NCBI GenBank assembly: GCA_963722555.1
Contig: CAVRNQ010000007.1
Coordinates: 2,480,001 to 2,544,000 of the forward strand
Length of the DNA stretch: 64,000 bases
Source: Bog-366 sp963722555
Lineage (GTDB): Bacteria; Acidobacteriota; Terriglobia; UBA7540
Reading direction: 5' to 3'
Part shown: positions 33,263 to 41,131 of the stretch, piece after piece
Layout of the letters: every line of letters starts with the position of its first letter
Position numbering within the stretch: the stretch's first letter is position 1
The notes under the pieces: model-generated
What the model was told of the DNA's origin: nothing
The model's input: the letters and a program-made list of their open reading frames with translations, nothing else
Database searches by the model: none
Translations under genes and position numbers: made by a program

Positions 33263-33880
33263 TTACGGTCGAACGTAGAGATAGAGCTTGTGGGAGATTC
33301 CGTTCTTGGAAATCACCTCTACGGCTTGTTCGGGGTCCCAGCCGGGAACCTGAAAGTCGTGGCAGACGATCCGCGTGCCGGGACGCAGTTGCTTTTCCAG
33401 CATGGGGCGCAGTTTTTCGTTGACGGCAGTTAAGAGATAGAGCGTGACGACGGTTGCCCGGCGGATGCTCACGTTGAACATGTTCTCGTGCAGAATCTGC
33501 GCCCGGCCTTCCAGCCCCAGTTCCTTGATGCGGGCCGTGGACTGGGTGTAAAGGTCAGGGTTGAGTTCCACGCCCACCGCGCGCGCGCCGAACTTCTGGG
33601 CCGCGGTGATTACAATCCGGCCGTCTCCAGACCCCAGATCATACACAACATCGTCTGGCGCCACTTTGGCCAGGTCCAGCATCTTCTCGACGACATCCTG
33701 GGGGGTGGGCACGTAGGGGACAATGCGGTCGAGATAGCGGGCGGTCAGCCCCTGTCCGAATGACGGCACGGTTTGGGCAAGACATGCCGGACCCCGGACG
33801 GAGAAATGCAAAGCGGCAATTGCTATCAACACCGCGACGGAGAAACTGGGAGAGATGATTCGCTGAGGCTTCATAGGCAT
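33263..33880 (-). CDS. Exported class I SAM-dependent methyltransferase
   Basis: Start at ATG 33880 or the ATG two codons later, about 205 residues. The N-terminus is a signal peptide (FSVAVLIAIAALHFSVRGPACLAQ). The mature part is a methyltransferase: PTPQDVVEKMLDLAKVAPDDVVYDLGSGDGRIVITAA (motif I), VGVELNPDLY (post-I acidic) and VVTLYLLTAVNEKLRPML (motif IV region). Such exported methyltransferases are common in acidobacteria and planctomycetes, but substrates and the source of SAM outside the cytoplasm are unknown. It is convergent to dapF and divergent from the permease gene. Confidence 0.75.
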   Translation of the reverse strand: MPMKPQRIISPSFSVAVLIAIAALHFSVRGPACLAQTVPSFGQGLTARYLDRIVPYVPTPQDVVEKMLDLAKVAPDDVVYDLGSGDGRIVITAAQKFGARAVGVELNPDLYTQSTARIKELGLEGRAQILHENMFNVSIRRATVVTLYLLTAVNEKLRPMLEKQLRPGTRIVCHDFQVPGWDPEQAVEVISKNGISHKLYLYVRP

Positions 33881-34026
33881 GGATTGAATTCTACCGGCCC
33901 GCGGCAAGCTTGTCGAGACCAGAACGGAAAGCCTCTTGCGCTGCCTGCCATTCCAACTTAGTGTAGTGCGTCTCAGCATCGGGCCTGCCCTGCCGTGGCC
34001 ATCGGAAGCATCGGAGAACTTGTCGC

Positions 34027-35415
34027 TTGACCCAACCTTCCTTACGACGCGAACTGAGCTTCACTCACGCGACCGCCATCGTGATTGCAAACATGATCGG
34101 GACGGGCATCTTCACGACCACGGGATTTCTGGCGGGCGATCTGGGCCGGCCGGCGCTGGTACTGGCGGTGTGGGTGGTCGGCGCATTCATCGCCCTGGCG
34201 GGTTGCCTTTGTTACTCCGAGTTGGGAGTCAACCTTCCAAAGTCCGGAGGCGAATACATTTATCTGCGCGAGGCCTGGGGCCCGGCGTGGGGTTTCCTGA
34301 GTGGATGGATTTCCTTCTTCGCAGGGTTTTCAGCGCCGATTGCCGCCGGCGCGCTGGCGTTCTCGGAATATCTCGCTTACTTCTTTCCCTCCTTGGAGAT
34401 GAACGCATCGCCCGGACGGGCAGGAGGCCTGCTCGCGTTTTTTCACCCCGGCCGGGGGCAAGGACTGGCGGTTGCGATTGTGGTGCTGTTCGCGGTAATT
34501 AATATTCGGGGGTTAAGGCTCGCGGCGCGATTCCAGAACTTTCTCACGGCGATCAAACTGGGCGTCCTGCTGTCTTTTCTGGGCCTGACCTTGGTGATCG
34601 GACATGGCAGCGTGGGGCATTTCTCACAAGTTGCGGTGAGAACCTCCACGCACAGCCTCGGGGCGCAGTTCGCCGTGTCCCTGATCTTCGTGATGTTTGC
34701 TTACAGCGGTTGGAATGCCGCCACCTACGTCGCGGGAGAAATGAAAACGCCGGAGCGCACCTTGCCGGTCGCGTTGGTGACGGGGACGCTCACCGTCGCC
34801 GCTCTCTATGTGGCCCTGAATGCGGCTTTCATCTACGCCCTGCCGCTGGAATCGATGAAGGGGGTGGTGCGCGTAGGCGCCGCCTCGGCGGGCGCGCTTT
34901 TCGGAACCCTGGGCGGAGGTATCTTCAGTATAGTGATGGCGGTGGGGTTGCTCTCCTGCGTGAGCGCCATGGTGCTGGTGGGTCCCCGGGTCTATTACGC
35001 GATGGCGAATGACGGCTGCTTTTTCCGGGGCGCGGCGCGAGTCCACCCGCGCTGGGGCACACCCGTCGAGGCCATCGTCTACCAATCGCTGGCCACTGTC
35101 CTTATGATTCTGACCGGTACGTTTGAGAGCCTGATCTACTACATTGGCTTCGCGCTGATCTTTTTTGCTGCCTTGGCGACGGCGGGCTTGATCCGCTTGC
35201 GCCGTCGCAGCGGGTGGAAAAAGCTCGCAGCGGTCAGTTGGGGCTACCCGCTGGCGCCCGCCTTATTCCTGAGCGCGAGCGCCTGGATGCTTTGCTACAC
35301 GGCAGCCTTGCGGCCCAAGGAGTCCGCACTCGGGCTGCTGACTATCCTGCTGGGTGCAGGATTGTATTTCTGGAAATTCCGGCGCGGTCCCGAGGCAGGA
35401 CCCGTCACGGAATAA
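34027..35415 (+). CDS. APC-family amino acid permease
   Basis: The start is TTG 34027 with GGAGAAC upstream; 462 residues, about 12 membrane helices. The first helix carries TAIVIANMIGTGIFTTTGF, the unwound substrate-binding segment (G-x-G-I-F) of the APC superfamily, and YAGWN-like SGWNAATYVAGEMKTPERTLPVAL is the consensus amphipathic region after helix 6. These features suggest an amino acid or cationic solute transporter. Substrate not predictable. Confidence 0.88.
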   Translation: MTQPSLRRELSFTHATAIVIANMIGTGIFTTTGFLAGDLGRPALVLAVWVVGAFIALAGCLCYSELGVNLPKSGGEYIYLREAWGPAWGFLSGWISFFAGFSAPIAAGALAFSEYLAYFFPSLEMNASPGRAGGLLAFFHPGRGQGLAVAIVVLFAVINIRGLRLAARFQNFLTAIKLGVLLSFLGLTLVIGHGSVGHFSQVAVRTSTHSLGAQFAVSLIFVMFAYSGWNAATYVAGEMKTPERTLPVALVTGTLTVAALYVALNAAFIYALPLESMKGVVRVGAASAGALFGTLGGGIFSIVMAVGLLSCVSAMVLVGPRVYYAMANDGCFFRGAARVHPRWGTPVEAIVYQSLATVLMILTGTFESLIYYIGFALIFFAALATAGLIRLRRRSGWKKLAAVSWGYPLAPALFLSASAWMLCYTAALRPKESALGLLTILLGAGLYFWKFRRGPEAGPVTE

Positions 35416-35491
35416 CCGCTCCGTCCTGCCGAGCGGGACCGCGTGTGGGGGTACGGCGATTCCCGACCGAATTCATGAGACCAGCGATTTA

Positions 35492-35775
35492 GGCCCAATG
35501 CTGTTCACTTAATGGGTTTCAGGACATCAATTCGCAATTTGTTGCTGGGCGACCCCGTCACCCGGCCCGCCCCGGCTGAAGAAAACGCCGGTTGCGGTCC
35601 ACCCTCTCCCCCAAAGGGGCGAGGACAGGAAAACCAAATCAACGCTCCCCCCTCCCCTAAAAGGGGAGAGGGCAGTAGATTTAGATTACTGCTCCCCTCG
35701 CCCCCTTGGGGGAGAGGGGCCGGGGGTGAGGGGGTCGAATTGGGAACAGTCAGCATAAGTGAACAGCATTGGATT
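35492..35775. mobile_element. MITE-like element, copy 2 (about 284 bp, opposite orientation)
   Basis: The end CCAATGCTGTTCACTTA (35495-35511) and its inverted partner at 35756-35772 match copy 1 exactly. TA dinucleotides flank it at 35490-35491 and 35776-35777. Read in reverse, the interior follows copy 1 (CTGACTGTTCCCAATTCG, CCCCTCTCCCCCAAGGGGG, GTGGACCGCAACCGGCG) and has about 50 extra bp, another C/G palindrome. No ORF. It adjoins a nested repeat (from 35778) with the same junction as copy 1. Confidence 0.85.
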
Positions 35776-35777
35776 TA

Positions 35778-36140
35778 GCCCGGGTTTCTCACCACGGGAT
35801 TGGAAGGGCGGGGCTGAACAGGCTGCGGAAAAACGCGCCGGGACTGTCATTCTGAGCATGGATAGCCGAAAGCGGCTTTCCGTGATGTCAGAAACGGGAG
35901 CCGAGTGGCAAGCGTGGGGGGTCGGTGGGTGTGCCGCGTCATGCCGTCATGCGGCGAGAGTCTTCGTGCCCTGAAAGGGCACAAGATAGTAGCCGGGGGC
36001 GTTGCCCCCGGCTACTGTATCGATCCCCTGCGGGGATCAGCGAAGGACTCAGGATGACAGCATCGGAGCGTTTTCCCGCAGCCTGTGAAGCCCCGCCCTT
36101 CCGGCAGACCCCAAAACCGTCCCAGCTTGGTGAGAAATCC
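35778..36140. repeat. Nested composite palindrome joined to MITE copy 2
   Basis: It starts GCCCGGGTTTCTCACCACGG, then GGAAGGGCGGGGCTGAACAGGCTGCGGAAAAACG, GACTGTCATTCTGAG (near 35843), a core that includes the GTAG-headed REP at 35989-36015, then CTCAGGATGACAGC (near 36049), GTTTTCCCGCAGCCTGTG, AGCCCCGCCCTTCC and TTGGTGAGAAATCCGGG. The layer order is the same as at 25137-25390. The bases just after it begin the M61 gene region. Confidence 0.8.
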
Positions 36141-36197
36141 GGGTTAACCTTGCGAGTCAATTCCCCTACCTTGGTATTCGCACCTGGGCCGTCCCGG

Positions 36198-38084
36198 GTG
36201 GGGGAACGGCGGCTCCCGGTAACGCGCTCGCTCCGACGCTCGCGGGGCACTCGTTGGGGCCTGCTTCTCCTTGTTTTCCTCACTGCGCTGCGGTGCAATG
36301 CGCAAGGTACTCAGCCCATCCATTATGTGGTTGATTTGCGAGAGCCCGAATCGCACCTCGTGCAAATCATCATGGACGTCCCGGGGGCGATGCCGGGCAC
36401 GGAGATTCAAATCCCCGCCTGGAATAATCTCTATCAGATTCGTGACTTCGCAAGAAACGTTCAAGGGTTGGACGCCCGCTGCGACGGCGGACCTGCCGAA
36501 CGGGGGCGTGTGGATTTGAACACGTGGCGCGGCCCCAACCGCCCCTGTGCCCATCTCGAATTCCATTACGCTGTTTATGCGCGGGAAGCCGGACCGTTTT
36601 CGAGCTGGCTCGATTCCGAGCATGCCTTTTTGAATTTTGCCATGCTGCTTTTCTACCTGCCCCAGGAACGCGAGCGGCCGGCCCGAGTCAGCATGCTTCT
36701 TGCCTCGGGGTGGAAGTTCGCAACCCTTCTCGCAGCCGAAGGCGATGAGTTTTCGGCTCGTAACTACGACGCCTTGGTGGACAGCCCGGTCGAGGCAGGC
36801 CATTTTAACGAGTACACCTACACCCAGGAATTCCACTCCCCGCTCTCCGCGCCGGGCTCCGCCGCGAAGCGGGCGACTTTCCGCGTCATCGTGCATGCCG
36901 AACCCGCTGATTATTCTCGGGAGCGTTTGCTCGAGTCCATCCAGAAGATCACCGCCACGGAGACCGCCTTCATGCAGGATCTGCCCTTTGAGCGCTACAC
37001 GTTCATCCTGCATTTTCCCCGGGAAGCCGGACCGAGCGGCGGCATGGAACATCGGGATGGAACGGCGATCACCGTTCCGGCTTCCCTGGTGCGGGACCGG
37101 GATACCTTTCTGGAGAATGTTATCGCCCATGAGTTCTTCCACGCCTGGAACGTCAAGCGCATTCGTCCCCAGGCGCTCGAGCCGATTGACTACATCCAGG
37201 GCAATGACACGCGGGATTTATGGTTCTGCGAGGGCGTCACCAGCACTTACGCGGAGCTGGCCCTGCTGCGGGCGGGGCTGATCAACCGGGACAGGTTCTA
37301 CGCCCGCCTCGCCGCGGCCATCCAAGGGTTCGAGGAGCGGGCCGCCCGCCGTTTCCAGAGCGTGGAGACTTCCGGCCGGGAAGCGTGGTTTGAGAAATAT
37401 GCGGATTACAGCCGGCCCGAACGCAGCATCTCTTACTACAATAAAGGCGAACTGCTCGGGTTCCTGCTCGACCTGGGCATGCGGAACGCGAGTCACAACC
37501 AGGCGGGCCTGGACGACGTCATGCGCAGCCTCAATCGGGCCTTTGCGCAGCAGGGGCGCTTCTACACGCTGGCGGACATCCGGGCGATCGTCTTGAGGCT
37601 GGCGCCCTCATTTGGGATGGATCGGTTCCTGACCAACTACGTTCAGGGAACTCAGGAGCTTGATTACGCAACATATTTAGGCTACTGCGGATTGCGCCTC
37701 GCGACCACAGTCACGGAAAATCCCGCCCCGGGCTTTGCGTTGTCGCGGAACCCGGCTGGGCTCGCGCAGGTGGACTCGGTTGAGGAGGATAGCTCTGCCC
37801 AACGCGCCGGTTTGCAGGCTGGCGACGTTCTTCTGGGGGTCGATGGTGAGCCGCTGGCCTCCGGCGCCGAGGCCGCCCTGCCGCGCTGGCGGCCCGGCCA
37901 GGCGGTGGCACTCCAGGTGGCGCGTGGAGGACAAACCCAGGTCCTCAAGTTTAGTATCGGAGCGACCCGGAAGGTTTCCTATCGAGTCGAGGAAGATGCC
38001 CAGGCGCAGCCAGACCAATTGCGGGTGCGAGACGGCTGGCTGAAAGGTGAAACGGCGCCCGCAGACGGCCAGGGGAAACCATGA
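36198..38084 (+). CDS. M61 family metallopeptidase with PDZ domain (glycyl aminopeptidase-like)
   Basis: About 628 residues from a tentative GTG at 36198. The frame is open from 35925, but the first 90 codons are repeat DNA and unlikely to be translated. A signal peptide (RWGLLLLVFLTALRCNAQG) is followed by the M61 N-terminal beta domain, the zinc motif HEFFHAWNVKRIRP (HExxH) with the third ligand in FCEGVTSTYAEL, and the GGMEHRDG exopeptidase loop. A C-terminal PDZ domain (LAQVDSVEEDSSAQRAGLQAGDVLLGVDG) completes the usual order. It is likely periplasmic and removes N-terminal glycine or alanine. Its stop overlaps the start of plsC by four bases. Confidence 0.85.
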   Translation: MGERRLPVTRSLRRSRGTRWGLLLLVFLTALRCNAQGTQPIHYVVDLREPESHLVQIIMDVPGAMPGTEIQIPAWNNLYQIRDFARNVQGLDARCDGGPAERGRVDLNTWRGPNRPCAHLEFHYAVYAREAGPFSSWLDSEHAFLNFAMLLFYLPQERERPARVSMLLASGWKFATLLAAEGDEFSARNYDALVDSPVEAGHFNEYTYTQEFHSPLSAPGSAAKRATFRVIVHAEPADYSRERLLESIQKITATETAFMQDLPFERYTFILHFPREAGPSGGMEHRDGTAITVPASLVRDRDTFLENVIAHEFFHAWNVKRIRPQALEPIDYIQGNDTRDLWFCEGVTSTYAELALLRAGLINRDRFYARLAAAIQGFEERAARRFQSVETSGREAWFEKYADYSRPERSISYYNKGELLGFLLDLGMRNASHNQAGLDDVMRSLNRAFAQQGRFYTLADIRAIVLRLAPSFGMDRFLTNYVQGTQELDYATYLGYCGLRLATTVTENPAPGFALSRNPAGLAQVDSVEEDSSAQRAGLQAGDVLLGVDGEPLASGAEAALPRWRPGQAVALQVARGGQTQVLKFSIGATRKVSYRVEEDAQAQPDQLRVRDGWLKGETAPADGQGKP

Positions 38085-38851
38085 TCCGCGCCTTGTTTGT
38101 CACCCTCGTGACTTTTGCCTACATCCTGATCGTGGGCCCGCCCTTCCTCGTCTACGCTTTGCTCACCCGGAGAACCGACGCGCTCTATTGGATCGGTATC
38201 AGAGGAGCCAAGCTGGCGCTCTCGATGTCCGGCATCCGCATGGAGATCCATGGGCTCGAGAAGATACCTCGGGACCGCGCTGTCATCTTCATGCCGAACC
38301 ACCAGAGCAATTGCGATCCGCCCGCGGTCATCAGTATCCTTCCCCCTGTGCTGGTCATGGCCAAGCAGGAATTCTTCCGGGTGCCGGTCCTGGGGCGCGC
38401 CATGCGCCTGCGCGGGTTCATTCCAGTTGATCGCAAGCACCGGGAGCGCGCCATCGCCGCAGTGGAGCGGGCCGTGGCCGCCTTGAAGGCGGGGCACTCC
38501 TTCCTGGCCTTTCCCGAAGGCACGCGCAGCCCCGACGGCCGCCTGCAAACATTGAAGAAGGGCGTGTTCGTGATGGCGATTAAAGCCGGCGCGCCCATCG
38601 TCCCCATCTCGGTTTCGGGGGCCAGGAAGATCATGCCGAAAGGCCAGTTCGGGATCCGGCCAGGTCGAATCCGCATCATGATTCACGACCCCATCCCGAC
38701 CGCACACCTCAATGTGGATGACCGGCAGGCGGTGATCGAGTTGACGCGGCAGGCTCTCCTGCGAGGTCTCGAACCGGAGGAATGGCCGGTGGGGCTTTCC
38801 GGCAAAATGCCGGCCTCGGTAGCCGATTCTGATGCTCCTCGGCCCACCTGA
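38081..38851 (+). CDS. plsC: 1-acyl-sn-glycerol-3-phosphate acyltransferase
   Basis: The 256-residue protein begins with an N-terminal membrane anchor (VTLVTFAYILIVGPPFLVYALL) and has the acyltransferase motifs H-x4-D in MPNHQSNCDPP, FRVPVLGRAMRLRGFIPVDR, FPEGTRSPDGRLQ and VPISVSGA. It converts lysophosphatidic acid to phosphatidic acid in the inner membrane. ATG 38081 overlaps the stop of the M61 peptidase gene (ATGA). It is convergent with lpxD. Confidence 0.9.
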   Translation: MIRALFVTLVTFAYILIVGPPFLVYALLTRRTDALYWIGIRGAKLALSMSGIRMEIHGLEKIPRDRAVIFMPNHQSNCDPPAVISILPPVLVMAKQEFFRVPVLGRAMRLRGFIPVDRKHRERAIAAVERAVAALKAGHSFLAFPEGTRSPDGRLQTLKKGVFVMAIKAGAPIVPISVSGARKIMPKGQFGIRPGRIRIMIHDPIPTAHLNVDDRQAVIELTRQALLRGLEPEEWPVGLSGKMPASVADSDAPRPT

Positions 38852-38894
38852 GGCCGGTCTGCTGTCCGGACCCAGCGGTGTGAATGCCGTGGCG

Positions 38895-39923
38895 CTACTG
38901 CGGCGATTTCTCTCCCGCCTTTTCCAGAAGACCCCGCGCCTTGCGGTAGGCCGCAAACATCTCGGGCAGGCGCCGGTAGGCCGCCGAACACTTCAGCCAG
39001 AGCTCATGGTCAACGGCGGGGGAACCTGAAATCGTCGTGTGGGGCCGGACATCGTTCGGCACGCCGGTTTGGGGCGTGGCAATCACGTGGTCACCGATGG
39101 TCAGGTGGCCGGCCACGCCGACTTGGCCGGTCAGGATCACCTGACGCCCGATCTTGGCGCTGCCCGCGATGCCGACCTGGCTGCAGAGCAGGGTATTCTC
39201 ACCAATGTCGCAGCCATGCGCCACTTGCACGAGGTTGTCAACTTTGACGCCCCGGTGCAGGCGGGTTTCGCCCACCGCCGCGCGATCGATGCAACTGTTG
39301 GCCTGGACTTCAACCCCGTCTTCGATAACGACAATGCCGGCCTGGGCGATCTTGTAGTACGTCCCATCCGCAAGCGGCGCGAACCCAAAGCCGTCACCGC
39401 CAATCACCACGCCGTTCTGCAGGATCACGTCGTTGCCGATGCGCACGTTTTCACGGACGGCCGCATGCGAATGCGCCAGAAAGCGATCGCCAATCTTCGC
39501 TCCCCGGTAGATCACGACGAAGCTCTTGAGCACACAGTCGTCGCCCAGTTCCGCGCCCTCCTCGATGACCACGTAGGGACCGATCGAGGCGTTGCGGCCC
39601 AGCTTCGCGTCGGGTGCGATGACGGCGGTGGGATGAATCCCCACCGGTGGCCGCTGGGGAGGATAGAACACCTCGAGGGCCCGTGCGAAGGTCAGGTAGG
39701 GATCCGTCGAACGCAGAACCGGCTTTCCCAGGGTATCCACATCCTGCCCGGCGATGATGGCCGCGGCGCGCGTGGTCCTCAACTTGGCAAGGTATTTGGG
39801 ATTGGCCAGGAAGGTGATTTCGCCCTCCGTTGCCTCATCCATTCCTGCCACGCCGGTGATTTCCAAATCCGCCGGGCCCTCATGCTGGCATTCGAGTCGC
39901 TGCGCGAGCGCGCCGAGTTTCAT
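38895..39923 (-). CDS. lpxD: UDP-3-O-(3-hydroxyacyl)glucosamine N-acyltransferase
   Basis: Starts at ATG 39923, inside the stop of tdh (CCATGA), with AGGGAGAA upstream; 342 residues. The N-terminal uridine-binding domain includes ITFLANPKYLAKLRTTRAAAII. Then come the hexapeptide repeats of a left-handed beta-helix (VIAPDAKLGRNASIGPYVVI) with the catalytic His in NLVQVAHGCDIGEN and the family strand VGIAGSAKIG. It is an essential step of lipid A synthesis, so the organism should make lipopolysaccharide. Coupling to tdh is unusual, because lpxD normally sits with fabZ and lpxA. Confidence 0.93.
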   Translation of the reverse strand: MKLGALAQRLECQHEGPADLEITGVAGMDEATEGEITFLANPKYLAKLRTTRAAAIIAGQDVDTLGKPVLRSTDPYLTFARALEVFYPPQRPPVGIHPTAVIAPDAKLGRNASIGPYVVIEEGAELGDDCVLKSFVVIYRGAKIGDRFLAHSHAAVRENVRIGNDVILQNGVVIGGDGFGFAPLADGTYYKIAQAGIVVIEDGVEVQANSCIDRAAVGETRLHRGVKVDNLVQVAHGCDIGENTLLCSQVGIAGSAKIGRQVILTGQVGVAGHLTIGDHVIATPQTGVPNDVRPHTTISGSPAVDHELWLKCSAAYRRLPEMFAAYRKARGLLEKAGEKSPQ

Positions 39924-40963
39924 GGTTTTCTCCCTGTGCCGGCCCATTCGAGGATGACCTTGGCGGCGTCGCCGGTGGCCATGACTTCGAAGCCTTTGAG
40001 GAAGTCTTCGTAGTGAAAGCGATGGGTGATGACCGGACGGATGTCCAGCCCGGATTGCAGCATGACCGTCATCATGTACCAGGTCTCATACATCTCGCGG
40101 CCGTAGATTCCCTTGATCGTAAGCATGTTGAAGATCACCGTGTTCCAGTCCACGCCCATTTCGCCTTTGGGAATGCCCAGCAGGGCGATCTTCGCTCCGT
40201 GGCTCATGTTGGCGAGCATGTCGCGGAAGGCATCCCCGTTGCCGGACATTTCGAGTCCCACGTCGAAACCTTCGAGCATCCCGAGCTGCTTTTGCACGTC
40301 GGGCAGACGGCCGGTGCGAACGTCCAAGGCAACCGTCACACCCATCTTTTTGGCCAGGTTCAACCGAAATGGGTTGACGTCGGTGATCACCACGAAGCGA
40401 GCGCCCGCGTGCCGGACGATGGCCGCGGCCATAAGGCCAATCGGACCGGCTCCGGTGATGAGCACGTCCTCTCCCAGGACCGGGAAGGACAGCGCGGTGT
40501 GGACGGCGTTCCCGAAGGGGTCAAAGATGGCCGCGATGTCCTGGTCAATGGACGGGTGATGGCGCCAGATGTTGGTCATGGGCAGCGCGATGTACTCCGC
40601 AAACGCGCCCGCCCGGTTGACGCCTACGCCCTGGGTGTGAGCGCAGAGATGGCGGCGGCCGGCCAGGCAATTCCGGCAGCGACCGCAAACCACATGTCCT
40701 TCGCCGCTCACCGTGTCACCGGGATAGAAATCCGCGACGTTCGAGCCCACCTCGACGATTTCGCCCACGAACTCGTGCCCGATCACCAGCGGCACGGGAA
40801 TGGTTTTTTGCGCCCAGTCGTCCCATTGGTAGATGTGCAGGTCCGTTCCGCAGATGCCGGTGCGGTGCATACGGATCAGCACGTCGTTGATCCCAATCTT
40901 CGGGACCTCCACGTCCACGAGCCAGAGTCCTGGTTCTCTCTTGGTCTTTGCCAGCGCCTTCAT
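39920..40963 (-). CDS. tdh: L-threonine 3-dehydrogenase
   Basis: This 347-residue medium-chain dehydrogenase has the catalytic zinc site (GICGTDLHIYQWDDWA, GHEFVGEI), the structural zinc cysteines CGRCRNCLAGRRHLC, the Rossmann motif ITGAGPIGLMAA and the Tdh pattern VIFNMLTIKGIYGREMYETWYMM. It oxidises threonine to 2-amino-3-ketobutyrate with NAD. Its stop overlaps the lpxD start, so translation is coupled. No Kbl ligase gene is nearby; the threonine aldolase at 24.1 kb is a second route. Confidence 0.93.
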   Translation of the reverse strand: MKALAKTKREPGLWLVDVEVPKIGINDVLIRMHRTGICGTDLHIYQWDDWAQKTIPVPLVIGHEFVGEIVEVGSNVADFYPGDTVSGEGHVVCGRCRNCLAGRRHLCAHTQGVGVNRAGAFAEYIALPMTNIWRHHPSIDQDIAAIFDPFGNAVHTALSFPVLGEDVLITGAGPIGLMAAAIVRHAGARFVVITDVNPFRLNLAKKMGVTVALDVRTGRLPDVQKQLGMLEGFDVGLEMSGNGDAFRDMLANMSHGAKIALLGIPKGEMGVDWNTVIFNMLTIKGIYGREMYETWYMMTVMLQSGLDIRPVITHRFHYEDFLKGFEVMATGDAAKVILEWAGTGRKP

Positions 40964-41011
40964 TCTTCTTGAACCTCCTCCAGCGTCTCCAGAAACTCCG
41001 GCACTACTCTC

Positions 41012-41076
41012 GTAGAGGCCGCCCTTAGGCGGGCAAGTCTTTGACTTAATAATGCCGCCCTGAAGGGCGCCGCTAC
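41012..41076. repeat. GTAG-headed inverted REP pair, GGCCGCCCTTAGGCGGG class
   Basis: GTAG at 41012-41015 leads a hairpin GCCGCCCTTAGGCGGGC. The other end reads GCCGCCCTGAAGGGCGCCG followed by CTAC at 41073-41076. The two halves are inverted with a 15-20-nt AT-rich centre. It lies between the cimA stop and the tdh start. Confidence 0.7.
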
Positions 41077-41131
41077 GAAAAGCAGCCCCCCCGCGTCGTC
41101 ACACAGCCCCTACAGGTCGAGGGCAGGCGCC

